64,000 bases of DNA from Lachnospiraceae bacterium UBA7589 (GTDB lineage Bacteria > Bacillota > Clostridia > Lachnospirales > Lachnospiraceae): contig DLKL01000030.1 in the NCBI GenBank assembly GCA_002476495.1, forward strand, positions 1 through 64,000. Reading direction: 5' to 3'. The notes under the pieces were generated by a model. It ran no database searches. It was not told the DNA's origin and saw only the letters and a list, made by a program, of their open reading frames with translations. The position numbers and the translations under genes were made by a program. Position 1 is the stretch's first letter; each line of letters opens with the position of its first letter. Shown here piece by piece: positions 44,443 through 53,003 of the stretch.

Positions 44443-45237
44443 TTATTGCTTAAATTGCCTGCCGGTATGGTCAATAGTATAATTATCCTTAAATATCATT
44501 TCTGACAAAGGCATAAAGGTATATCCTTTTTCCTCCAGCCGGGTAAGAAGCTCATCCAGTGCTAAAGCCGTATACTTTGACCCATTATGCAGAAGAATAA
44601 TGGAACCGTTTTTCAAATCTCTGTGATTGCACACCTTATCTATAATGGATCTGACTCCGTAATCCTTCCAGTCAAGAGAATCAACATTCCACTGTATTGT
44701 ACTGTAACCCAGGGATTTTGCTGCCAGAATAACGCTTTCATTGTAATCTCCGTAAGGTGCCCTGAATAATACCATTTCAACCCCCGTAAGAGATTTTACT
44801 ATATTGTGGCACCCTTCTATCTCTTCAATCATATCCTGCTTTGAAAGATTTGGCATATGCTTGTGATTGGCTCCGTGATTACCCAGCTCATGTCCGTTTT
44901 TACATATCCTGTCTATAGCATCCGGATATCTGCCCGCCCAATCTCCGGTAACAAAAAAAGCTGCCTTACAGTTGTGATTCTCCAAAATCCGAAGTATTTC
45001 ATCCAGATCCTCATCACCCCAGGCAGCATCAAAGGTTATACTAACCACCTTTTCTTCCGTTTCAACAGAATATATTGGCAAAGAATTCTCATAATGCTCT
45101 CCCACTACAGCCATAACATTGTACTCATCATCATAAATACATATAACCAGTGCGATAAAAAGCATTATGAGAATCAGTGCCTTAAAATAACTTATTTCTT
45201 TTGATTTCAATTTTGGAAATTTTTGTATACGCCACAT
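44443..45237 (-). CDS. Polysaccharide deacetylase (PdaB-like)
   Basis: This 264-residue membrane-anchored NodB-domain protein has one membrane segment (about 18-38). ITFDAAWGDEDL carries the catalytic base and metal Asp, and HELGNHGANHKHMPN carries the metal His pair. FRAPYGDYN and SIILLHNGSKYT complete the NodB motifs. The DAAWG form and length resemble sporulation-linked PdaB, which affects spore cortex; a general peptidoglycan deacetylase is possible. AAGGATAAGAT precedes the ATG. Confidence 0.87.
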   Translation of the reverse strand: MWRIQKFPKLKSKEISYFKALILIMLFIALVICIYDDEYNVMAVVGEHYENSLPIYSVETEEKVVSITFDAAWGDEDLDEILRILENHNCKAAFFVTGDWAGRYPDAIDRICKNGHELGNHGANHKHMPNLSKQDMIEEIEGCHNIVKSLTGVEMVLFRAPYGDYNESVILAAKSLGYSTIQWNVDSLDWKDYGVRSIIDKVCNHRDLKNGSIILLHNGSKYTALALDELLTRLEEKGYTFMPLSEMIFKDNYTIDHTGRQFKQ

Positions 45238-45286
45238 ATCTTATCCTTAAATCCGGTTTATATATTATATTGTGGCACAAATCTTC

Positions 45287-46510
45287 TTATGCTTCCAAAG
45301 TAATCTTACGGAAGTTCTTTTTCCCTCTTTTTAATATAAACTCTTCATCAAAGGAAGCCTTTCCGAATGTAGCTGCTATATCGGTGATTTTTTCACCGTT
45401 AACAGCAACTCCTCCCTGCTCCACAGCTCTTCTTCCTTCGTTTCTCGAAGCAACCAGACCTGATTTAACCAAAAGAGTCAACACATCTATTTCTCCATCC
45501 TTCAAATCATTTTCACTAACTGTCGCAGTTGGCATATTCTCCGCATTACCACTGGAAAACAATCCCCTGGCTGCCTCAAGAGCCTTTTTTGCTTCCGTCT
45601 CTCCATGTACAAGATTAGTAAGCTCATACGCCAGTACCTCTTTTGCCTTATTAAGCTCACTTCCCTGATATGCCTCCATCTTTTCAATCTCCTCAAGAGG
45701 AAGGAAGGTAAGCATTTTAAGGCATTTAATTACATCTGCATCTCCTACATTTCTCCAATATTGGAAAAACTCAAACGGAGTTGTTTTGTCAGGATCAAGC
45801 CACACAGCACCCTTCTGGGTCTTTCCCATCTTCTTTCCCTCGGAATTCAGCAAAAGAGTAATTGTCATAGCATGGGCATCCTCACCAAGCTTACGTCTTA
45901 TAAGCTCAGTTCCTCCAAGCATATTGGACCACTGATCGTCCCCTCCGAACTGAAGATTACAGCCGTACTTTTTGTATAATGCATAGAAGTCATAGCTCTG
46001 CATTATCATATAATTAAATTCAAGAAAGCTAAGTCCCTTTTCCATTCTCTGCTTGTAACATTCTGCAGTAAGCATTCTGTTTACCGAAAAATGTGCACCT
46101 ACCTCTCTTAAGACATCTATATAGTTCAAATCCAGAAGCCAGTCTGCATTATTTACCATAAGTGCCTTTCCATCAGAGAAATCAATAAAGCGGCTCATCT
46201 GCTTCTTAAAGCAGTCAACGTTGTGCTGTATAGTTTCGGTAGTCATCATCTGTCTCATATCAGTTCTTCCCGAAGGGTCGCCTATCATGGCTGTTCCTCC
46301 TCCTATCAGGGCTATGGGCTTATTCCCTCCCATTTGAAGTCTTTTCATAAGGCAAAGAGCCATGAAATGACCCACATGAAGGCTGTCTGCCGTAGGATCA
46401 AATCCAATATAAAATGTAGCCTTACCATCATTGATAAGTCTGCTGATTTCCTCTTCGTTTGTTGTCTGGGCAATAAGACCTCTGGCAACCAATTCATCAT
46501 AAAGTTTCAT
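45287..46510 (-). CDS. tyrS: Tyrosyl-tRNA synthetase
   Basis: This 407-residue class I synthetase charges tRNA-Tyr. It has the HIGH-type loop DSLHVGHFMAL, the KMSKS-type loop GKKMGKTQKG, the Tyr-binding FLEFNYMIMQSYDF and GGDDQWSN, and a C-terminal S4 RNA-binding domain (SRNEGRRAVEQGGVAVNG). A T-box leader controls it. Confidence 0.97.
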   Translation of the reverse strand: MKLYDELVARGLIAQTTNEEEISRLINDGKATFYIGFDPTADSLHVGHFMALCLMKRLQMGGNKPIALIGGGTAMIGDPSGRTDMRQMMTTETIQHNVDCFKKQMSRFIDFSDGKALMVNNADWLLDLNYIDVLREVGAHFSVNRMLTAECYKQRMEKGLSFLEFNYMIMQSYDFYALYKKYGCNLQFGGDDQWSNMLGGTELIRRKLGEDAHAMTITLLLNSEGKKMGKTQKGAVWLDPDKTTPFEFFQYWRNVGDADVIKCLKMLTFLPLEEIEKMEAYQGSELNKAKEVLAYELTNLVHGETEAKKALEAARGLFSSGNAENMPTATVSENDLKDGEIDVLTLLVKSGLVASRNEGRRAVEQGGVAVNGEKITDIAATFGKASFDEEFILKRGKKNFRKITLEA

Positions 46511-46582
46511 ATTTCGTATTCCTCCAAAAAATATTACGGACGTTTTAACAGGAAATGTGCATTCTATTTCCTGATATAGAAA

Positions 46583-46860
46583 AATAAAAGCTCCGTCCCT
46601 AAGCTTAACCTAAGGACGAAGCATAAGCTCCGTGTTACCACCTTAATTCACAGCTGCCTCACAACAGCTGTCTTTGCAAGTACCATACCGATACTTAAGC
46701 ACTATAACGTGTGCCACTACGTCAATTCCTACTGTTATTTCAGATTGCGGCTCATGGATGTATTCATAAACAACGTACACTGTGCCTCTCATCTCCCGGC
46801 AACTTTCTGTAGCTACCCTTTGCTTACTACTTTTTCCACTCAATGCCTTTTTCACAATGG
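46583..46860 (-). promoter_or_regulatory. T-box riboswitch of tyrS
   Basis: On the minus strand the leader carries an AGTAGTAAGC-type Stem I base motif, a candidate specifier codon TAC (46760-46762) and the T-box AAGGTGGTAACACGG (46630-46644). Its TGGT can pair with the ACCA end of tRNA-Tyr. The 14-bp terminator (46590-46603 with 46609-46622) is followed by TTTTATTTTT. Uncharged tRNA-Tyr should stabilise the antiterminator and allow tyrS transcription. The length of about 280 nt is normal. Confidence 0.9.
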
Positions 46861-46889
46861 ATTATAAAGCATAAAATGTGTTTTGTCCA
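46861..46889 (-). promoter_or_regulatory. Promoter of the tyrS T-box transcript
   Basis: On the minus strand TGGACA (46884-46889) and a perfect TATAAT (46861-46866) are 17 nt apart, just upstream of the T-box leader. It lies 9 nt past the stop codon of the cation-efflux gene. Confidence 0.75.
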
Positions 46890-46897
46890 CTTATTTT

Positions 46898-48067
46898 TTA
46901 TTCGCAATAGCTGTTATCAAAGGTTATAACCGTATAATACCTTTTTTCCTTTTTCTTCAATTTTTCATCTATCCTGGCTTTTATTTCTTCCTGTGTGAGT
47001 TTCAAATTATGTGGGATAACCAGATCAAAAATGAGATTGGTATGGCTTGGACCTGAAACGACACGGAAATCATGAATCGAAAGCCTGTCATCTATTTCCC
47101 CAATAATGTTTTCCATCATTTTCTTACATTCTTTCAGATATTCATTATCTGTTTCCACCGGATCCATATGGATTGTCATTTTTATGTTTAAATCCTCAAA
47201 TATATTTCTCTCCATCTCATCAATAACATCATGTATCTCCATGATGTTGCCTTTTCCATCTACCTCAATATGTACGCTTCCTATCATATTCCCCGGTCCG
47301 TAGCTATGGATAATCAAATCATGCATTCCGAGAGCATAAGGGTTTTCCTCTACAATTTCCTTTATCTTCTGAACTACACCGGAATCTGCCGGCTGTCCCA
47401 AAAGAGCATCCACCGTCTCCTTTATTATCCCAAAGCCCGAAAAAAGAATAAATACAGATACGATAACACCCATTATTCCATCTACAGGCAAATCAGTAAA
47501 AGGAGAGATTATAAGGGCAAACACGGTAACTGCTGTTGCCACCACGTCATTCATGCTGTCTTTTGATGTTGCAAGCATTATTGTAGAATTAATCTTTGTC
47601 CCCAGTTTTTTGTTAAATTTGCTCATCCATACCTTAAGCAGGATAGATAAGACGAGGGCAGCAAGGGCAATATATGAAAATTCCACTGTCTCCGGGTGCA
47701 TTATTTTTTTCACTGAAGTAGTCAGCAATTCAACTCCCACCAGCATAATTACCATGGCAATAACCATAGATGTAAGATATTCAAATCTTCCATGTCCAAA
47801 GGGATGATCCTTGTCGGCAGGCTTTGCAGCCAATTTGTATCCGAATAATGTAACAATACAGCTTGCACAATCAGAAAGATTATTGAAGCCATCAGATATA
47901 ATTGAAATAGAATTAACTATAGTCCCCATTACAAATTTGGCTGAAAAAAGAATTATATTGCATATTATTCCAACAATTGAACTGAGCATTCCGTAAGCCT
48001 CTCTTACTTTGACATTATCAACCATATTATAGTTTTTAACAAAATGCTTCACCAGAAAATCACTCAT
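46898..48067 (-). CDS. Cation diffusion facilitator transporter
   Basis: This 389-residue protein has six membrane segments (about residues 25-215). The metal-site patterns are SDGFNNLSD in TM2 and SKDSMNDV in TM5, with HPFGHGRFEY between TM2 and TM3. An extended C-terminal cytoplasmic domain (about 220-389) exceeds the usual single metallochaperone-like fold. It exports a divalent cation such as Zn, Mn or Fe; the metal cannot be called from sequence. AAAGGAG lies 9 nt before the ATG, and it overlaps the upstream gene by 8 nt. Confidence 0.92.
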   Translation of the reverse strand: MSDFLVKHFVKNYNMVDNVKVREAYGMLSSIVGIICNIILFSAKFVMGTIVNSISIISDGFNNLSDCASCIVTLFGYKLAAKPADKDHPFGHGRFEYLTSMVIAMVIMLVGVELLTTSVKKIMHPETVEFSYIALAALVLSILLKVWMSKFNKKLGTKINSTIMLATSKDSMNDVVATAVTVFALIISPFTDLPVDGIMGVIVSVFILFSGFGIIKETVDALLGQPADSGVVQKIKEIVEENPYALGMHDLIIHSYGPGNMIGSVHIEVDGKGNIMEIHDVIDEMERNIFEDLNIKMTIHMDPVETDNEYLKECKKMMENIIGEIDDRLSIHDFRVVSGPSHTNLIFDLVIPHNLKLTQEEIKARIDEKLKKKEKRYYTVITFDNSYCE

Positions 48068-49610
48068 CTATTATTTCTCCTTTATTATGATTTCTTACCA
48101 CATTAATTCCCATTGCCATAAATATAAATAAAAAAGGGGTGGTAATCGGCTGATTTACATTTATAAGAGACTGAATAAAATATCCTGTCATTGCAGCAAG
48201 ACACGCATATGCCATAGCATTTTTTCCTGCATTTTTAAAAATATATACAAAGCAGCATACAAAAAGACCTATGTAAGCCACCAATCCTATTATACCAATT
48301 GTTACCAGATATTGCAGGAGTTCATTATGTGCATTATCATATACTCTTTTTGTATTATTAATCATAATATCATAATAATCAGCCTTTGCAAGTATTCCAA
48401 GGGTCTCGTTTCCATATCCGAATAATCTGTGAACTCCGGATGCTCTCTGAAAAAGCTCAAGAGAAATGTGCCAGATCATTCCCCTGTAGGTTCCCCACCT
48501 GTAATCTATATTGAATATTGAAAGTCCGGTCATTTTCCCTGTTATAAGAAAAAGTGCAAGCACAATACCCATAATCCTCGCAAGGAAACCGGCAAGTCTT
48601 TTACCGTCAGCACACAGTTTTTTTTCTTTAAGCTTATTTTGTGCAAAGGCTGCTGATACCATAATGAGCACAAGTGCGGAAAAAATTCCAATAGTAACAG
48701 GCAGCTTATCCAGAAAGCCTGCCACACCGCCTCTTTTGTTATCATAATCAAGAATAATCCTGTTCAAAACAGCCTGTACAAGAATTCCACAAAAAATCAA
48801 AAATACAGTCCGAATATAGCCTGTTATCCTTTTATCTGATACAGCGATAAAAAATAGCATGACCAAAGCCGCAAAAACTCCCAAAAAGCCACTGTCACTA
48901 TTGGCTGCCATAAGGGAATTTCCTCCCAGAATAAGCACTATGGCAGATATCATAATACAAACTTTACTTTTGCTGAATATATGTAGTGCTGCAAATACCG
49001 GCAGACACATGGCAAGAAAGCTTGCATAAATATTAATATTTCCAAAGGTTGATATGTATATATCATAGAGCTTTGGGAGAATCCCCTCCCTGTATTTCAT
49101 AAAATCCGCACCCATATGCTGTAATACGGCTACAAGCTCACCATATACCACAGAAGCTGCAAAAACCATGAAAATCCATTCACTGATACAGATTCTTATC
49201 GATGCAATTATCAGAAACACTACAGCTATAACTATATAAGTAACCATACCCATATATCTTACACCGGCTCCCATAAGGGATGCTTTTTTATCTATTGAGA
49301 CAAAATACGAAAATACATTCGCAAGCATAAATGCTTCCATCCAGAATTCCGGGCGCTGATAAAATCTTCCTTTTGTATATCCCCTGATATTTTCTGCTGA
49401 TATTGTTTTTTTATTTATATTTACCAGCAGAAATATCAATATGGTGAGAACGGAATATATGATGCTGCTCCACATGAAGCAATTATATTTTGTAATTGTA
49501 ATATTGTAATATTTATTGGTTGTAATAACCGGATAAACTCCAAATATCACGATCAGATATATGTACACAAGAGCACGCTGGAGCAATACCTCTTTGTTAT
49601 ACTCTGACAT
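48060..49610 (-). CDS. O-antigen ligase-like polytopic membrane protein
   Basis: This 516-residue protein has about twelve membrane segments and the hallmark loop DNAHNELLQYLVTIGIIGLVAYIGLF of the O-antigen ligase/polymerase (Wzy_C) family. Such proteins join or polymerise surface glycans; in Gram-positive bacteria the substrate may be a capsular or teichoic-type polymer. The start at 49610 follows GGGAGG with 6-nt spacing. No glycosyltransferase genes are adjacent. Confidence 0.8.
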   Translation of the reverse strand: MSEYNKEVLLQRALVYIYLIVIFGVYPVITTNKYYNITITKYNCFMWSSIIYSVLTILIFLLVNINKKTISAENIRGYTKGRFYQRPEFWMEAFMLANVFSYFVSIDKKASLMGAGVRYMGMVTYIVIAVVFLIIASIRICISEWIFMVFAASVVYGELVAVLQHMGADFMKYREGILPKLYDIYISTFGNINIYASFLAMCLPVFAALHIFSKSKVCIMISAIVLILGGNSLMAANSDSGFLGVFAALVMLFFIAVSDKRITGYIRTVFLIFCGILVQAVLNRIILDYDNKRGGVAGFLDKLPVTIGIFSALVLIMVSAAFAQNKLKEKKLCADGKRLAGFLARIMGIVLALFLITGKMTGLSIFNIDYRWGTYRGMIWHISLELFQRASGVHRLFGYGNETLGILAKADYYDIMINNTKRVYDNAHNELLQYLVTIGIIGLVAYIGLFVCCFVYIFKNAGKNAMAYACLAAMTGYFIQSLINVNQPITTPFLFIFMAMGINVVRNHNKGEIIDE

Positions 49611-49695
49611 CCTTTTCCCTCCCATTTTAATAAATACTCCATTGGCAAAAATATTTAAAGGGTAGATGAAAATCATCTACCCTGCACCTTTATAA

Positions 49696-49779
49696 TGCGG
49701 GAGAAGGGACTTGAACCCTCACGACGTTGCCATCACTAGATCCTTAGTCTAGCCTGTCTGCCAGTTCCAGCACTCCCGC
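49696..49779 (-). tRNA. tRNA-Leu (AAG)
   Basis: This 84-nt class II tRNA on the minus strand has the acceptor GCGGGAG/CTCCCGC (49773-49779 with 49697-49703). Its anticodon stem CTAGA/TCTAG surrounds loop CTAAGGA, giving AAG, and it has a long variable arm and a T-arm with GTTCAAG. The discriminator is A (49696). It stands alone; a hairpin CGTTGA...TCAACG lies just upstream at about 49795-49814. Confidence 0.95.
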
Positions 49780-49907
49780 TTATATTAAGTTCTCGTTGAT
49801 TCACTGCTCAACGCAAGTAATATATTAACAGTTATTGCTATTCTTGTCAATGATTTTTTTTAGTTTTTTCGATTTTTTTGAATATATTTAAAAAGCAATA
49901 AATAATA

Positions 49908-49950
49908 ACAAAAGTGGAAACCATTTGTAAAAACAAGCTTCCACTTTTGT
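49908..49950 (-). terminator. Terminator of the infC-rpmI-rplT operon
   Basis: ACAAAAGTGGAA (49908-49919) pairs perfectly with TTCCACTTTTGT (49939-49950) around a 19-nt loop. It lies 13 nt past the rplT stop. Confidence 0.75.
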
Positions 49951-49963
49951 TGATATACCAAGA

Positions 49964-50320
49964 TTAAGCTAACTTAGATTTAGCTACCTCAACTATCTTC
50001 GCAAAACCCTCAGGATCGCTTATTGCCATCTCTGAAAGCATCTTTCTGTTAAGATCTACCTCTGCCAGCTTTAAGCCATACATAAGCTTACTGTAGGAAA
50101 GTCCATTCATTCTTGCAGCTGCATTGATACGTGCAATCCAAAGCTGTCTGAACTGTCTCTTTTTCTGCTTTCTACCTGCGTATGCTGTAGTAAGGGCTCT
50201 CATAACCGACTGCTTAGCTACTCTGTACTGCTTAGATCTTGCACCCTTATAACCCTTAGCCAGCTTTAATACTCTATTATGTCTCTTCTTAGCGCCAACG
50301 CCGCCTTTAATTCTTGCCAT
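49964..50320 (-). CDS. rplT: 50S ribosomal protein L20
   Basis: This 118-residue basic protein starts MARIKGGVGAKKRHNRVLK and has AKGYKGARSKQYRVAKQ and RQLWIARINAAARMNGLSYS, all L20 signatures. It binds 23S rRNA early in assembly and, in Firmicutes, represses its own operon through the leader. Last gene of the operon. Confidence 0.98.
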   Translation of the reverse strand: MARIKGGVGAKKRHNRVLKLAKGYKGARSKQYRVAKQSVMRALTTAYAGRKQKKRQFRQLWIARINAAARMNGLSYSKLMYGLKLAEVDLNRKMLSEMAISDPEGFAKIVEVAKSKLA

Positions 50321-50338
50321 TAGTCTATTCCTCCTAAA

Positions 50339-50536
50339 TTAAATATATGGTAATATCTTCTTCATAACCTTGCTGTTAGTAGCATCAGTCATAGTTGCTT
50401 TTCTAAGATTTCTCTTTCTCTTAGTTGACTTCTTAGTAAGAATATGACTCTTATAAGCCTTACTTCTCTTCAATTCACCTGTTCCTGTTTTCTTAAAGCG
50501 CTTTGCTGCTGCTCTTTTTGTCTTTAACTTTGGCAT
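50339..50536 (-). CDS. rpmI: 50S ribosomal protein L35
   Basis: This 65-residue basic protein (MPKLKTKRAAAKRFKKTGTGELKRSKAYKSHILTKKS) is a full-length L35. It lies between infC and rplT, the usual order. Confidence 0.98.
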   Translation of the reverse strand: MPKLKTKRAAAKRFKKTGTGELKRSKAYKSHILTKKSTKRKRNLRKATMTDATNSKVMKKILPYI

Positions 50537-50571
50537 AATATATCCTCCTTAAAATATCTATAAATATAAAT

Positions 50572-51081
50572 TTAACGTTTTTCAGCTAAAAACATTATCA
50601 TACTACGTCCTTCAAATTTTGCCGGTTTTTCGATTACGGCAACATCTGAAAGAGCTTCTGCAAAATCATCAAGTATGGCCTTGCTTGTATTAACATGTGC
50701 CAGTTCCCTTCCTCTGAATCTTAAGGTGACTTTTACCTTATCACCCTTTGTAAGGAATTTTCTTGCCATATTCACCTTCGTGTTAAGATCATTGGTATCA
50801 ATGTTAGGAGAAAGTCTTACTTCCTTAATCTCGATGGTTTTTTGCTTTTTCTTTGCTTCCTTTTCACGACGTGCCTGCTCGTATCTGAATTTACCAAAAT
50901 CCATAATCTTACAAACAGGTGGCTTTGCTGTAGGAGCTATCTTAATCAGGTCCGCCCCTGCCTCCTCTGCAAGCTTCATAGCTTCCTTAGAGGTCATAAT
51001 TCCAAGCTGCTCGCCGGATTCACTTATAACTCTTACCTCTTTGTCTCTGATTTGCTCGTTAATCATTAATTCGTTACTGAT
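50572..51081 (-). CDS. infC: Translation initiation factor IF-3
   Basis: This 169-residue protein has SNELMINEQIRDKEVRVI at the N-terminal domain start, PVCKIMDFGKFRYEQARREK in the linker, and EVRLSPNIDTNDL and KVKVTLRFRGREL in the C-terminal domain. It prevents subunit joining and proofreads start codons. By alignment with Geobacillus IF3 (ISKDFIINEQIR) the start is ATC51081; GGAGG (51090-51094) lies 8 nt before it. ATT51084 is the alternative. The upstream ATG51096 precedes the ribosome-binding site. Rare start codons allow IF3 autoregulation. Confidence 0.95.
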   Translation of the reverse strand: MSNELMINEQIRDKEVRVISESGEQLGIMTSKEAMKLAEEAGADLIKIAPTAKPPVCKIMDFGKFRYEQARREKEAKKKQKTIEIKEVRLSPNIDTNDLNTKVNMARKFLTKGDKVKVTLRFRGRELAHVNTSKAILDDFAEALSDVAVIEKPAKFEGRSMIMFLAEKR

Positions 51082-51084
51082 AAT

Positions 51085-51268
51085 ATGCACCTCCATTTTG
51101 TTTGTAACAGAGCTTTTATTCCGCCTTTTGCACAATAAAAAAGCGGATAGACAAACTATCCACGCAATGCTACAAAACAATAGCCATACATATGACCTTT
51201 GTTCGCATATTAACCCAAGTCGCCAATGCCCTAAGGTGAGAGTGGATACTCTGCTTTCTTTAACATAC
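51085..51268 (-). promoter_or_regulatory. infC-rpmI-rplT leader with internal terminator (L20-type attenuator)
   Basis: The roughly 180-nt leader holds a hairpin, GTGGATAG / CTATCCGC with one G-U pair (51143-51164), followed on the minus strand by TTTTTTA. This is a premature terminator before infC. In Firmicutes a leader in this place is bound by L20, which promotes termination. The L20-binding fold was not traced base by base. Confidence 0.7.
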
Positions 51269-51274
51269 CTATAT

Positions 51275-51303
51275 AATCTATCATATGAATCACAGGATGT
51301 CAA
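51275..51303 (-). promoter_or_regulatory. Promoter of the infC operon
   Basis: On the minus strand a perfect TTGACA (51298-51303) and TAGATT (51275-51280) are 17 nt apart, placing the start near 51268 and giving the attenuator leader. Confidence 0.7.
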
Positions 51304-51558
51304 TATCATTTTCAAAAAAGAAAAATAAATTTCAGTTTTAATCAGAAAAATAAATCCGGTCAGTCCGAAATTAGTTATTTGTAATTAACAAATTGAAAAC
51401 TCTGCATATGTAAATAATAAATTTGGCAAAATGCACATTATCAATCTTATAATGTGGGAAATTTAACAATTTTATCACATTATTGAGTTGTAAAAAAGCA
51501 AAATATATATTATAGTATATGTGTTGCATTTTCAAGTTGTTTCTAAAGATTTAATCTT

Positions 51559-51586
51559 TTGACATAATAATCCGTTTGATTACTAT
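51559..51586 (+). promoter_or_regulatory. Promoter of the citrate synthase gene
   Basis: TTGACA (51559-51564) and TACTAT (51581-51586) are 16 nt apart, about 30 nt before the ATG. The rest of the divergent interval 51304-51558 is AT-rich, and I see no gene or clear structure in it. Confidence 0.65.
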
Positions 51587-51619
51587 CAATCAATTTAGCA
51601 TTTTTTAAGGAGGCATACT

Positions 51620-52984
51620 ATGAATTTAGAAGACTATTCTGCTGTTACCCCTGAATTACATCGACTGGCTCGCCTTTGTGAAACAAGAGATGTAATCGAC
51701 CCGGATTTATATACAAAATATCAGGTGAAGCGTGGCTTACGGGATTTGGATGGCAAAGGGGTGCTTACAGGACTTACAGAGATTTCCACAATTAACTCAT
51801 ACAAAATGGAAAACAATGTGTCCGTCCCTATTGACGGTGAGTTATATTATCGTGGAATCAATATCAATGATCTGGTAAACGGTTTTACCGGTGAAAAACG
51901 CTTTGGATATGAGGAAACTGTATATCTTTTGCTTTTTGGGCAGCTTCCTACCAGGGAAGAGCTTGATAATTTTAACATTCTGCTAGGTTCCTACCGCAAA
52001 TTGCCAAAGCATTTTACAAGAGATGTTATTATGAAAACCCCAAATAAGGACATTATGAATTCTTTGGCTAAAAGTATACTTACCCTGAGCTCCTATGACA
52101 CTAATTCCATGGATATACGGATACCTAACGTACTTCGCCAGAGCATTGAGCTTATAGCCAATTTTCCTGCGCTGGCAGTATATTCATACCTTGCATACAG
52201 ACATTATGATCTGGGAAAGGGCTTATACATTCATCAACAAAAGCCTGAGCTTTCAACTGCCGAAAACCTTTTAAGGCTCCTTAGGAAAAACAAACAATAT
52301 ACCGATACAGAAGCAAAAATTCTCGACCTTGCCCTGGTGCTCCACGCCGAGCATGGCGGTGGCAACAATTCTACATTTACTACCCATGTTGTAACCTCAT
52401 CGGGCACAGATACCTACTCTTCCGTGGCAGCATCCCTATGTTCACTTAAGGGACCTAAGCACGGTGGTGCCAATGTCAAGGTTAAGCTTATGTTTGATGA
52501 TCTTAAATCCCATGTAAGCGATTGGGATAATGAAGCTATGATAAGAGATTATCTTGTAAATATACTTGACAAAAAGGCATTTGACAAAACAGGGCTGATA
52601 TACGGAATGGGGCATGCTGTTTACTCTATATCCGATCCAAGAGCTAATCTTTTTGAAAAATTCGTAAAAAAGCTGTCCGATGAAAAAGGAAAAGAAGATG
52701 AGTATCAGCTTTACCGCAATGTTGCCAGAATATCAAAGGAAGTAATTGCCGATAAACGTAAAATCTACAAGGGAGTCAGTCCTAATGTGGATTTTTACAG
52801 TGGCTTTGTGTATGATATGCTTGACCTGCCTAAGGAATTATTCACACCACTTTTTGCTGTTGCCAGAATTGCAGGCTGGAGCGCCCATCGTATAGAGGAG
52901 CTGATAAATGCCAATAAGATAATAAGACCTGCGTATCTGTCTATTGCTGAAAACAGAACTTATACTCCTTTGGCAGACAGATAA
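51620..52984 (+). CDS. gltA: Citrate synthase
   Basis: This 454-residue enzyme condenses acetyl-CoA and oxaloacetate. Catalytic segments are LHAEHGGGNNSTFTTHVV, LKGPKHGGAN (His) and GMGHAVYSISDPRA (His and Arg). The N-terminal 40 residues before the citrate-synthase core are longer than in many bacteria but usual for Clostridia forms. AAGGAGG lies 8 nt before the ATG. dinB follows 19 nt downstream. Confidence 0.95.
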   Translation: MNLEDYSAVTPELHRLARLCETRDVIDPDLYTKYQVKRGLRDLDGKGVLTGLTEISTINSYKMENNVSVPIDGELYYRGININDLVNGFTGEKRFGYEETVYLLLFGQLPTREELDNFNILLGSYRKLPKHFTRDVIMKTPNKDIMNSLAKSILTLSSYDTNSMDIRIPNVLRQSIELIANFPALAVYSYLAYRHYDLGKGLYIHQQKPELSTAENLLRLLRKNKQYTDTEAKILDLALVLHAEHGGGNNSTFTTHVVTSSGTDTYSSVAASLCSLKGPKHGGANVKVKLMFDDLKSHVSDWDNEAMIRDYLVNILDKKAFDKTGLIYGMGHAVYSISDPRANLFEKFVKKLSDEKGKEDEYQLYRNVARISKEVIADKRKIYKGVSPNVDFYSGFVYDMLDLPKELFTPLFAVARIAGWSAHRIEELINANKIIRPAYLSIAENRTYTPLADR

Positions 52985-53003
52985 ATTAAGGAGATGCACA
53001 ATA

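Noticed and set aside
46643..46855. 70-codon minus-strand open frame upstream of tyrS
   Set aside because: It lies wholly inside the T-box leader and covers Stem I and the T-box sequence; it has no independent ribosome-binding site.
51085..51315. N-terminal 78-residue extension of IF-3
   Set aside because: It runs through the attenuator hairpin and the promoter, and the ribosome-binding site and family alignment both place the start near 51081.
50675..51328. Plus-strand open frame opposite infC
   Set aside because: Shadow of infC codons; no ribosome-binding site and no protein-like features.
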